64,000 nt of DNA, taken from JADKAV01 sp041393775 (GTDB taxonomy: Bacteria; Actinomycetota; Actinomycetes; S36-B12; UBA10799). The stretch is from NCBI GenBank assembly GCA_041393775.1, contig JAWKJM010000003.1, positions 1-64,000 on the forward strand. Direction: 5' to 3'. The notes under the pieces are model-generated. The model saw nothing but the letters and a program-made list of their open reading frames with translations, had not been told where the DNA came from and searched no databases. Positions 8,608 through 16,717 of this stretch are shown here, in pieces. Position numbers and translations under genes: made by a program. Position 1 is the stretch's first letter. Each line of letters opens with the position of its first letter.

Positions 8608-8850
8608 GAACAGGTGAATCGCCCCCGGGTTTGGTGGAGGGTCTGATTCCACGAAAGGGTGGGAGTCATGCCTGCACCAAGGAAGTACCCGCAAGAGTTG
8701 CGGGAGAGGTCTGTTCGGCTGGTCCGGGAGGCGATGGCCGAGGATGTGGTTCCGGACACGCTGCGCGGCTGGGTCAAACAGGCCCGCATTGACGCCGGAA
8801 TTGCCTGGCACGACGACCGGGGATGAGGCTCGGGCGATACGTCTGGTGAC
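8608..8850 (+). mobile_element. Remnant of an IS3-family insertion sequence (left end and orfA fragment)
   Basis: From ATG 8669 the frame reads PRKYPQELRERSVRLVREA, a gap, then PDTLRGWVKQARIDAG, which is the helix-turn-helix N-terminus of IS3-family OrfA. It stops at 8824-8826, but shifting one frame continues as ELPGTTTGDEARAIR, the expected OrfA continuation, so a frameshift is present. The central HTH stretch between REA and PDT is shortened. The segment 8608-8632 (TGAATCGCCCCCGGGTTTGG) looks like an IS3-type terminal inverted repeat; no right end and no OrfB remain. The element is dead. Confidence 0.7.
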
Positions 8851-8880
8851 CGATCACCAGGAGGAGTACCCGTCACAGAC

Positions 8881-8975
8881 CGCGCCGGTGAAGGTGCCCA
8901 AGAAGGTCAAGGCCAAGGGCAAGACACTGCTTCTGAAGAAGCCGTGGTCACCAACGCCGGGCAGCGGTCGGGGTC
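8881..8975 (+). pseudogene. Frameshifted fragment of the Lys-rich secreted protein tail
   Basis: The sequence reads KVPKKVKAKGKTLLLKK and then, after loss of one base relative to the intact copy, CCGTGGTCACCAACGCCGGG. The same bases occur at 19-38, in the partial gene at the left window edge. The fragment sits directly after the IS3 remnant and runs out into unrelated sequence before the next gene at 9068. It is a broken, partial copy. Confidence 0.65.
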
Positions 8976-9067
8976 AAAGCCGCCCGGAGACTTCAGCAGA
9001 CCAAGTGGATTGCCTAGACTCAGGCTGATACGGTTTCCCTTCCGCACTCAAGAGGCAGGGGGACCCG

Positions 9068-10960
9068 ATGAGCCTAAACGGACAATCCACTCCGAGGTCC
9101 GGTCCACGCTGGCTGGTCCGCTCGGTCGTCGTGACCCTGGTCGTCCTGCTGGCCGGTCCCACAGTGGCAGGGCCGGCAGCCGCGCGCCTCGTCATCTCGG
9201 GTGCGGGGACCGGCTTCGCCAAGCGCGTGGACGCTCCCACTGCTCGAGCGGTGCGTGCGTCGCGGACCGGGCAGTTGAAGATCGCCAAGGACTTCCAGGC
9301 CAACGGCTACTCGGGCACCCCGTCGTTCGCGATCACCTACAAGTGCGCCGGGAAGTCCGGAACCGTGTCGCTGAAAGCCGGGGGCAGCACCACAATCGCG
9401 AACGTGCGCGCCGGGAACTGCACGGTCACGGAGAAGCCGCTGACGAACCCGTCCGGCTGGACGTACGCCGCCCCGGCTTACAGCCCCGCGCAGACGGTGG
9501 TGGTGACCGCAGGCAAGACGACCACCGTCACGGTCAACAACGTGATCACCCGCGACCAGGGGGCGCTGAAGATCACGAAGGTGTTTCAGGCCAACGGCTA
9601 CCCCGGTGACCCGGCGTTCGAGATCGGATACCAGTGCGCCGGGGCTTCGGGGACGGTCCTTCTGCAGAGCGGCGCAACCACGACGATCCCCGACGTGCCC
9701 ACCGGTGACTGCACGCTCACCGAGAAGCAGTTGACCAACCCGCCCGGCTGGGTCTACGCCGATCCCGCCTACACCCCCGCCCGGACGGTCCCCGTGGTCT
9801 CCGGCAAGACCGCTGAGGCGACGGTGACCAACACGATCGACCGCCGCAGCCCTCAGATCGACACGGTCTTCACCTATCCCCAAGTGGGAGCACCGGACCG
9901 GACCATCGGCTCCCGGTTGGTCCAGTACCTGGATCAGACCCCAGCCGGATCGGAAGTGGCGGCGGCCTTCTTCGTCACCGATCCCGACTATCCGGTCATA
10001 GACGCCCTCATCCGTGCCCATGACCGCGGAGTGAACGTGCGGGTCGTGCTGGACAGCGGGGACCGGCAGTCGTCGGCCACCAACCAGGCCGCGGATGCCA
10101 CGTTCGAGCGGTTGGGGCTGGCGCTGGGGCAGGACACGAGTGCGCCCTCATTCGCCATGCAGTGCGAGAACGCCTGTATCTCGAAGGAGGACGGGAGCAT
10201 CAACCACAACAAGTTCGTGGCGATGTCCGCATCCGGGGACGTCAGCGAGGTGGTCTTCCAGTCCACCGCCAACCAGCGCTTCGCAGGTTCCGGCGACACC
10301 GCGTGGAACGCCGCGGTCGTCAGCAGCGGCAATCCCGACCTGTACGCGAGCTACCGGGACTACTTCAACGACTTGGCCGCGCGACGCTCTGTGCCGGACA
10401 ACGATTACCACGCGGTGCGGCCACCGGTCACCTACGGCAAGTTCACGCCGTACTACTTCCCGCGCACCGACGGCACCGACTCGGTGTCGAAGGGCCTGAT
10501 GTCGGTGGACTGCTCCCCGGACGCTACGACAGTCAACGTCATGGCCTCTTACTTCACGCGCCCGAAGGTACGCAACCGGCTCAACGATATGGCGCAGGCC
10601 GGTTGCGGGGTACGGGTGATCGCGCGCTCCGACCACATCACCCGCGAGTTCTGCGAAACCCTGCTGCCGCCCGTCGACGTGCGGATCGGAGACCCGCCGT
10701 CGGAGTCCGCAGTGGGTATACACGGCAAGTACGTGACAATCTCCGGTGGATTTGGCGGCACCGCGAACCGACACCTGGTGTGGATGGGCAGTCACAACTT
10801 CACGTACAACGCGCTGGTGCGAAACGACGAGACATTCCTGCTGATCGACGACCATGACGTGCACGATGCATTCGTGGACAACTTCGATCGGATCTGGGCC
10901 GACCAGTCCCTGACGCCGGGCTGCGACCGGGCAGGGACGACGGTGGAGGAGGCGGAGTAG
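9068..10960 (+). CDS. Secreted phospholipase-D-like protein with two DUF5979-type beta domains
   Basis: A 630-residue protein starting at ATG 9068 after AGGGGGAC. The N-terminal signal/anchor (WLVRSVVVTLVVLLAGPTVA) is followed by two homologous beta domains, about residues 78-165 and 166-260. Both carry the GxLKIxKxFQANGY...GTxSFxIxYxCAG...TVTEKxLTNPxGW pattern of DUF5979. Residues 265-620 form a PLD-superfamily domain with two HxK half-sites: H380/K382 (in SINHNKFVAM) and H552/K554 (in GIHGKYVTI followed by GSHNFT). Family members cleave or transfer phosphodiester bonds of phospholipids or nucleic acids. The motifs are intact, so activity is plausible; substrate is unknown. An exported location is inferred from the signal. 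Confidence 0.85.
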   Translation: MSLNGQSTPRSGPRWLVRSVVVTLVVLLAGPTVAGPAAARLVISGAGTGFAKRVDAPTARAVRASRTGQLKIAKDFQANGYSGTPSFAITYKCAGKSGTVSLKAGGSTTIANVRAGNCTVTEKPLTNPSGWTYAAPAYSPAQTVVVTAGKTTTVTVNNVITRDQGALKITKVFQANGYPGDPAFEIGYQCAGASGTVLLQSGATTTIPDVPTGDCTLTEKQLTNPPGWVYADPAYTPARTVPVVSGKTAEATVTNTIDRRSPQIDTVFTYPQVGAPDRTIGSRLVQYLDQTPAGSEVAAAFFVTDPDYPVIDALIRAHDRGVNVRVVLDSGDRQSSATNQAADATFERLGLALGQDTSAPSFAMQCENACISKEDGSINHNKFVAMSASGDVSEVVFQSTANQRFAGSGDTAWNAAVVSSGNPDLYASYRDYFNDLAARRSVPDNDYHAVRPPVTYGKFTPYYFPRTDGTDSVSKGLMSVDCSPDATTVNVMASYFTRPKVRNRLNDMAQAGCGVRVIARSDHITREFCETLLPPVDVRIGDPPSESAVGIHGKYVTISGGFGGTANRHLVWMGSHNFTYNALVRNDETFLLIDDHDVHDAFVDNFDRIWADQSLTPGCDRAGTTVEEAE

Positions 10961-10968
10961 GCACACGG

Positions 10969-11002
10969 GCGTGGCAAGCCGGAATCGAAAGGCTTCCCAC
11001 GC
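10969..11002 (+). terminator. Candidate hairpin terminator after the PLD-like gene
   Basis: GCGTGGCAAGCC (10969-10980) pairs with GGCTTCCCACGC (10991-11002), 11 of 12 positions, around a 10-nt loop. It starts 8 bp after the stop codon. No T tract follows, as is common in actinobacteria. The convergent gene at 11091 may use it too. Confidence 0.5.
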
Positions 11003-11090
11003 GAGATGCCCAGGGTGTCCGATCGGAACGTGGGAGGTCACCGGTTACTCGGGGTCGAGTTCGGGCGGTTCATCGAGCGTGTGCAGCCAC

Positions 11091-11942
11091 TCAGCACTTA
11101 CGTGGCGCCGGGTCGTAACCCTCGCCCATCAGCCACTCCACCGCCCTACCCGCGCTGCGCTCGCTGCTGAACTGGCGCCACGCCTCGGACAGTTCCGGCT
11201 CGTCGTAGACCACGTCCCGGAACCTTCGGAACGCACCCCGGCCCTCGATGGCCGCGTGCAGCCGGCGGCCGAGCCACGGCTCCTGCAACTCGGCGAACAT
11301 CTCCATGTCCAGCCAGGCCGCCCGGGAGCCCTCGGACGAAATGTACAGCCAGTCCCCCGACTCGATCTGTTCCGCCAGTTCCGGGTCGTCGTCCACGATC
11401 TCGCGGGGCAACACGCTGCCGTCGTCGAGGTTGAGGAAGCCACCGGGCCCCATACTGGGGTCGCATTCCAGACTCTCGGCGACCCACTCCAGGTTTGCAG
11501 GCACTGCCGGCCTGCCCCGGTCCTGTCCGGCCGCGCGGGCGCGCAGCAGTTCCGCCAGTTCGCTGTCGCCGCGCCAGGCGCGTTCATCGAGCAGGTCGGC
11601 GGCGGTGGTCGCCAGGTCGGCCGCCCCGGGCTGATTCTGCGCAAGAGCCACCAGCAGGCCGTGGCCCGCTTCCTGCAGCGCACCGGTCGGGATGCCCTTG
11701 CTGAGCAGAATCACCACGTCGGCACCGCGGGCGTCCAGCCGTGCCGAACGCAGCGCGATGTAGTACTCCGGGTCGAGAGCGTTCGACGTCACGGGGCCGG
11801 CGGCGGTCAGTTCCACCGAACCGTCGTCATGGAGCAGGAACCGCAGGTCCCCGTTGGACTCGACGCCGAGGTGGGCACGGATCGCCTCGGGCAGGGTGAC
11901 GCGGCCGTCGGCATCGACGTGAACGTCGAACGTCTGTGGCAT
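11091..11942 (-). CDS. UPF0158-family protein with an N-terminal AbrB-like domain
   Basis: A 283-residue protein. Residues 1-48 (TFDVHVDADGRVTLPEAIRA, then LRFLLHDDGSVEL) look like an AbrB/SpoVT swapped-hairpin DNA-binding domain. A helical middle follows. Residues 195-283 match UPF0158: WLYISSEGSRAAWLDMEMFA, then RLHAAIEGRGAFRRFRDV, then WRQFSSERSAGRAVEWL. The UPF0158 function is not established. The fusion suggests a DNA-binding regulator or antitoxin-like protein, which is inference. It converges with the PLD-like gene; the dispersed palindromic element lies 130 bp upstream of its start. Confidence 0.75.
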   Translation of the reverse strand: MPQTFDVHVDADGRVTLPEAIRAHLGVESNGDLRFLLHDDGSVELTAAGPVTSNALDPEYYIALRSARLDARGADVVILLSKGIPTGALQEAGHGLLVALAQNQPGAADLATTAADLLDERAWRGDSELAELLRARAAGQDRGRPAVPANLEWVAESLECDPSMGPGGFLNLDDGSVLPREIVDDDPELAEQIESGDWLYISSEGSRAAWLDMEMFAELQEPWLGRRLHAAIEGRGAFRRFRDVVYDEPELSEAWRQFSSERSAGRAVEWLMGEGYDPAPRKC

Positions 11943-12071
11943 GTAGGTAGACTACGGGCGACTACCCGCTCTGCTGAAGCCCCTCGGATATCTCGTCCAG
12001 GTCGTGGGGTTCTCCGGAGGCCACGGCCATCACCAGTTAGTCCGAAGATGGCTGGTGTACTCGGTAGCGGC

Positions 12072-12196
12072 AGGAGTTGGCCGCGAGGTTAGAGATTGTG
12101 CACGAGGTTAGAGAATGCACGTGTGGCTTCTCTAACCTCGTGCACGTTCTCTAACGCGAGCGATTTCGCCCGGCATCTTCCCGCCTGAACGCCGCG
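12072..12196 (+). repeat. Long palindromic element, copy 1
   Basis: The core is a ~31-bp inverted repeat whose arms each carry two TTAGAGA motifs (GCGAGGTTAGAGA and CGAGGTTAGAGA on the left, TTCTCTAACCTCGTGCAC and TTCTCTAACGCG on the right). Together with its flanks (GGAGTTGGCCGCG left, CCGCCTGAACGCC right) it recurs in opposite orientation at 47508-47626. It lies between the UPF0158 gene and the DUF222-HNH gene. The remaining sequence of this 465-bp gap shows nothing recognisable. Confidence 0.85.
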
Positions 12197-12407
12197 GCCG
12201 GGGATGACTAGCGCGGGAGGTGCCGTCCAGAACGCCGACTGCATGGCGCCACTGTCGCCGCAGTTGTCGCGGGGCCGCCCGGGACAGGCGCCGTGGCGCA
12301 CCTGTGGACGAGCCAATCTGTGAGTCCACAGATTCCTTTGGGCCCTCAACTTTGTCGTACGTGCGTTCTACCCTGGGGGTAATCGATCCAATGAACGGGG
12401 GTGAGAC

Positions 12408-13634
12408 GTGGCAGTGCTGGAAGTGTCCCGGCAGGCTCTGCGGCGCACCCGGATCCGGGAGGCGCTGCCCACCGACCACCCCGCGATCCTCGACCACATC
12501 GAGGCGCTGCTGGACGCGCTGCCCGACCCGCTGGACCTGGGCGAGGACGACCTCGTCGGGTCCTTGCGCATCACCTCACGGCTGCGCAACCGGCTCGACG
12601 CCTACCAGGTCGACCTGGCCGGCACCGCCGACGCGATGCACGTGGCCCGCAGCCAGCACGCCGGCACCACCGGCACCATGGTCGCGGCGGCCACCGGCAC
12701 CAACCCGGCCATCGGCAGCGCCATCGTGGGAACCGCCCGGGCACTGCGCACCCTGCCGCACGTGGCCGACGCGTTCCGGGCCGGCACCATCACCTCCCTG
12801 CACGTACACGCGCTGCGCAATGCGGCCGGGCGGATCACCGACTTCGCGCAGATCGAGCAGGCGCTCGTCGAGGTGGCCACGTCGGTGGACCCGGCCGAAC
12901 TGCGCCGGATCCTCACCCTGCTGATCGGCCAGTGCCACCCCGAAGCCCCCGACGCCGACCAGAAAGCCCAACGGGACAAGCGCGGCCTGTCGCTGTCCGA
13001 AACACCCGGCGGGATGTTCCGCCTCGACGGCTGGCTCGACGCGCTCGAAGGCCGACGGCTGCGCGACGCCCTCTCCGCGTTCACCGACCGGGGCGGCGCC
13101 GGCGACACCCGCACCCCCACCCAGGCCCGCGCCGACGCCCTGGCCGACATCATCTGCGCGGCCAACGCCAACACCCGCCCGCTCGGGGTGTCCGGGCTGT
13201 CCGTGCTGGTCGACATCGAGAACCTGCCCGAAGGCATCGGCGCCACCCTGGATGACGGCCAGCTCCTCGGCCCGGAATACTTCGACCTACTCTCCTGCAC
13301 CACCGCCTGCGCGGTCATCTTCGGCGTCAAGCGCAACGACAGCTTCGTGCCGCTGGCCCTGGGCCGCGCCCGCCGCCGCGCCAGTGTGGCACAATGGGCC
13401 GCGCTGATCGCCCGCGACCGCGGCTGCATCCGCTGCGGGCGCTCCCCCCGGTTCTGCGAAGCCCACCACATCGTCCATTGGCGCCACGGCGGGTTGACCG
13501 ACCTGTCGAATTTGGTCTTGATGTGCAGCAGGTGCCACCACGACCTGCACAACGGCCACTACACCATCACCATGGACACCCATGGCGTGCCAACCATCAC
13601 CGCAACCCGCGGCCCACCACACCTGAGCGCCTGA
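12408..13634 (+). CDS. DUF222 / HNH endonuclease-domain protein (13E12-repeat type)
   Basis: A 408-residue protein starting at GTG 12408 after GGGGGTGAGAC. Residues 20-300 are the DUF222 helical region (EALLDALPDPLDL, then TSRLRNRLDAYQVDLA, then LSVLVDIENLPEGIGA). The C-terminal HNH nuclease has paired cysteines C-I-R-C, the EAHHIVHW core and CSRCHHDLHNG, so the metal and catalytic residues look complete. This architecture is the protein of the mycobacterial REP13E12 family and is scattered through actinobacterial genomes, often as a selfish or phage-target repeat. A nicking or homing-like activity is inferred. The adjacent palindromic element at 12072 may be linked to its mobility. Confidence 0.88.
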   Translation: MAVLEVSRQALRRTRIREALPTDHPAILDHIEALLDALPDPLDLGEDDLVGSLRITSRLRNRLDAYQVDLAGTADAMHVARSQHAGTTGTMVAAATGTNPAIGSAIVGTARALRTLPHVADAFRAGTITSLHVHALRNAAGRITDFAQIEQALVEVATSVDPAELRRILTLLIGQCHPEAPDADQKAQRDKRGLSLSETPGGMFRLDGWLDALEGRRLRDALSAFTDRGGAGDTRTPTQARADALADIICAANANTRPLGVSGLSVLVDIENLPEGIGATLDDGQLLGPEYFDLLSCTTACAVIFGVKRNDSFVPLALGRARRRASVAQWAALIARDRGCIRCGRSPRFCEAHHIVHWRHGGLTDLSNLVLMCSRCHHDLHNGHYTITMDTHGVPTITATRGPPHLSA

Positions 13635-13941
13635 AATCGCCAGGCTTCATCTCAACTCGCGACGGATCCGGGGCGAAGCGAGGCGAGTGCCGCTGTGATG
13701 AATGAACCACGATCCGGTCACCGGCGCCTTGGCCACCCCGCTTCACCTGCCCGGAAGACCTCACGTGCCGTGGTCACGACGTACCGTCACTACCCGATGA
13801 GCGGAGTCGCGACACCCGTTGCGCCGGTCACGTCATCAGTTGCCGGGCGTTTCCGCCACGCTTCAGCCACACGGTTGCGCGCACGCATGACAGGCGCACG
13901 TCAGGGCCAGTCAGGCACCCGCGCTTCTCGTTCCGTATGTT
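13635..13941. other. Intergenic stretch without recognisable content
   Basis: Between the DUF222-HNH gene and the first glycosidase-like gene. No protein-like frame, RNA gene, strong hairpin or repeat copy was seen. Confidence 0.4.
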
Positions 13942-13947
13942 GTGCCC

Positions 13948-15162
13948 ATGGGAGCAAAGGTGATCCGCTGGGCTGCCGTGGTTGCCGCCGGTCTGGTTGC
14001 AGTACCAGCCGCGGCTCAGGCCAAGCCCGTGCCGCCGGAGCAATTCGGCCTGCACGTCGCAGCATTGGGCTCCGGCGCGGTCCCGGCGGTTACCGTGCAG
14101 GCGGTCCGGTTGTGGGATGCCGGAGTGCGCTGGGACCAGATAGAGGTCAAAAAGGGCAAGTACAAGTGGGCGGCGCTGGACCGGGCGGTCACCGCGGCCG
14201 AGTCCGCCGGAGCCACTGAGATCCTCTACGTGCTGGGATCCACCCCCTCGTGGGCGGCGAGCACATTCTCAGGCGTCGATCTCTATGGTCCCGGTAGCGC
14301 CTCGTATCCCAAGAAGAGCAAGTACTACCTCAAGTACGCCAGGGCGGTTGCCAAGCGATACAAGGGCAGAATCACGGCCTACCAGATCTGGAACGAGGCG
14401 AACACCCTCAGTTTCTACAACGGCGGGAAGTACGACGGGTGGGTGAAACTGGCCCGGCTGACCAAGCGGGCGTCCAAGGTCATCCACAAAGTGGACAAGC
14501 GCGCTGACATCGTTGCGGCGTCGAGCACCGTGATTCCCACCGCGAAATTCCAGACCGAGAGCTTCTTCTACCGCTACCTGCGCGAACTCAAGCGCCGGAA
14601 CGCGAAGATCGACGCTGTCAGCGTCCACCTCTACCCGACCAACCCGGCGCAGGGTCCCAACGCACGTGTGGCCAGCATCGCCGCAGTCCGCCGAGTCATG
14701 CGTCGAGTCGGGCTGAAGAAGCAGTTGTGGGACACCGAGATCAACTATGGCGACCGCCGCAAGGGCTCCTACCGGGTCGTGCCGAAACCGAGGAAGGCCG
14801 CCGGCTATGTCGCGCGAACCTACATCGATTCGGTCCGATATGGGATCGCCAGGACCTTCTGGTACGGCTGGGACATCAACGTCCTGGGAGTGTCCCTGAG
14901 TAAGCGCAACGGGAAGCCAACCCGCCCCGGTCGCGCCTTCACCACAACCCGCGACTGGCTGACAAGGGGTTCCTGGAAGGGATGCAGATCCAAGGGTTTG
15001 ATGACCACCTGCCGGGTGGGGAAGAGCAGAATCGTGTACGCGGGCAAGAAGTCGTCGATCAGACGGCCACGGGGGGTCACCACCGTCTGCAGACTGACCC
15101 GCAAATGTTCAACTGCTGGCACGAGGATCAAGGTGGCGCCGGCACCGATCCGTTTGACGTGA
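13948..15162 (+). CDS. Secreted clan-A glycoside-hydrolase-like protein, copy 1
   Basis: A 404-residue protein. I prefer ATG 13948 over the GTG two codons upstream; no clear ribosome site decides. The signal peptide is AKVIRWAAVVAAGLVAVPAA ending AQA. The mature part is a (beta/alpha)8-type enzyme of clan GH-A: VRLWDAGVRWDQIEV, LYVLGSTPSWAA, then AYQIWNEAN, with E150 in the acid/base WNE motif. The nucleophile-like glutamate is E264 in LWDTEINYG. FWYGWDIN is a further barrel-strand motif. GH39/GH5-like families with these motifs act on plant or exopolysaccharide glycosides; substrate cannot be told. The last 80 residues are a Cys-containing tail shared with the next gene, which follows in the same direction. 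Confidence 0.75.
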   Translation: MGAKVIRWAAVVAAGLVAVPAAAQAKPVPPEQFGLHVAALGSGAVPAVTVQAVRLWDAGVRWDQIEVKKGKYKWAALDRAVTAAESAGATEILYVLGSTPSWAASTFSGVDLYGPGSASYPKKSKYYLKYARAVAKRYKGRITAYQIWNEANTLSFYNGGKYDGWVKLARLTKRASKVIHKVDKRADIVAASSTVIPTAKFQTESFFYRYLRELKRRNAKIDAVSVHLYPTNPAQGPNARVASIAAVRRVMRRVGLKKQLWDTEINYGDRRKGSYRVVPKPRKAAGYVARTYIDSVRYGIARTFWYGWDINVLGVSLSKRNGKPTRPGRAFTTTRDWLTRGSWKGCRSKGLMTTCRVGKSRIVYAGKKSSIRRPRGVTTVCRLTRKCSTAGTRIKVAPAPIRLT

Positions 15163-15235
15163 ACCGGGGGTCTGAAGAATGGGTCCACGCCAGTTGCGGG
15201 ACGTGAGAACGCTGGCCGGTTCCGCGCAGCGGCAT

Positions 15236-16549
15236 ATGAAGGCTCGGTGCCTGCCCGCGGTCCACCGTCCGATTCGGAGTTCCGGGCAGATTGTCGCAGC
15301 CGTTGCAGCTCTGGCGGTCGCTGCCGGCCCGGTGGTAGTCCCGACTGCGGCATACGCGAAGCCCGAGCCGCCGGAGCGTCCCGTGTTCATCACCGGCGCC
15401 GCTCCTGGCCTGCCGATTCCCTCAGCCGCTTTCGGCCAACACGTGGCCAGCATTGCGCAGGCAGTACCAGCTGGAGTCAAGTTGACCTCGATCCGGCTCT
15501 GGGACACTGGAACCCGCTGGGCCGAGATCGAACCCGCTCGGGGCGTCTACAACTGGAGAGTCCTCGACGCCGCCGTCGACAACGCAGAGGCCGCCGGCGC
15601 GACAGACATCCTGTACGTGCTCGGCTCCACGCCGCGGTGGGCCGCGCGCAAGCCGGGGATTCCTGGCCTCTACGGAGCGGGTTCCACTTCGCTGCCGCGC
15701 AAGTCCAGCGATTACGTCGACTTTGCGCGGAAGGTGGCCAAGCGCTACAAGGGACGGATCACCGCCTACCAGATCTGGAACGAAGCGAACACCCGCAGTT
15801 TCTATGAAGGCGACTGGACCGCCCTCGCGAAGTTGACTCGCCGGACCTACGATGCGATCAAGCAGATAACCCCGAGGACGCTGGTGGTTGCTGCATCGAG
15901 CACCGTGATCCCCGGACGGTCGTTCCAGACCGAGAGCTTCTTCGTCCGCTACGCGAGGGCGCTGCACAAGGTCGGTGACCCAGTCGACGCATTCTCGGTG
16001 CATCTGTATCCGGTGGACACCAGCACGGGCCCGGGTGCCCGAACTCGCGCGATTCTGGCCACCCAGCGCGTGCTGAACAAAGTCGGTGTCGACCTGCCGC
16101 TGTGGGACACCGAAGTCAACTATGGGGACCGACGCCCCGGGCTGCCTCGCGTCGTACCGAACCCGGACAAGGCCGCCACCTTCGTCGCACGAACCTACAT
16201 CGATGCGGCGACTCTGGGCGTTGCCCGCAGCTACTGGTACGGCTGGGATCTCGGAGTCCTCGGGATCGACCTGACCGACAGCCAAGGCATTACCCGCGCC
16301 GGGCGGTCGTTTCTCACCGTTCGCGACTGGCTCACAGGCGCCCGGCCGGCAGGATGCCAGAGCAGCGGGGGTCTGCGAAGCTGCTACTTCACCGGCCCCG
16401 GAGGTAGGCCGTTCACCATTGAGTGGTCATCGAAGGTCACCACCACCCTCAATACGCGAGGTCTGAAAGTCTGTCGGTTGGACGGCAGTTGCACCCGGGG
16501 CACGCGCAGACTCGTGGTGAACGATCAACCTATACTGCTGCGTCGATAG
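15236..16549 (+). CDS. Secreted clan-A glycoside-hydrolase-like protein, copy 2
   Basis: A 437-residue paralogue of the preceding gene, 73 bp downstream. Of several in-frame starts I choose ATG 15236 because it gives a short basic head before the signal hydrophobic core (IVAAVAALAVAAGPVVV). The barrel motifs are conserved: IRLWDTGTRWAEIEP, LYVLGSTPRWAA, AYQIWNEAN with E183, and LWDTEVNYGDRRPG with E293. YWYGWDLGVLGIDL and the Cys-rich C-terminal tail (about 370-437) also match copy 1. Identity is high in the core and low in the leader and tail, so the duplication is old. Both probably act together on an extracellular glycan, which is inference. Confidence 0.75.
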   Translation: MKARCLPAVHRPIRSSGQIVAAVAALAVAAGPVVVPTAAYAKPEPPERPVFITGAAPGLPIPSAAFGQHVASIAQAVPAGVKLTSIRLWDTGTRWAEIEPARGVYNWRVLDAAVDNAEAAGATDILYVLGSTPRWAARKPGIPGLYGAGSTSLPRKSSDYVDFARKVAKRYKGRITAYQIWNEANTRSFYEGDWTALAKLTRRTYDAIKQITPRTLVVAASSTVIPGRSFQTESFFVRYARALHKVGDPVDAFSVHLYPVDTSTGPGARTRAILATQRVLNKVGVDLPLWDTEVNYGDRRPGLPRVVPNPDKAATFVARTYIDAATLGVARSYWYGWDLGVLGIDLTDSQGITRAGRSFLTVRDWLTGARPAGCQSSGGLRSCYFTGPGGRPFTIEWSSKVTTTLNTRGLKVCRLDGSCTRGTRRLVVNDQPILLRR

Positions 16550-16550
16550 T

Positions 16551-16571
16551 CCTCCGCCCCCGATACGGAGG
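16551..16571 (+). terminator. Candidate small hairpin terminator
   Basis: CCTCCG (16551-16556) pairs with CGGAGG (16566-16571), one base after the stop codon of the second glycosidase-like gene. The stem is short and there is no T run, so support is weak. Confidence 0.35.
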
Positions 16572-16717
16572 GGTGGTGGCCGGCATACCGGTTTCAGAGC
16601 ATGAGGGCGGTGCTGAAGCGGCCCGAACGCACGCGTGGCCGGACATCCGCGGGCCCTTCGCCGCACCGTGCATGCCTTGCGGGTGCGACACTTGGCCATC
16701 CGGACAGGAGGTGCGGG

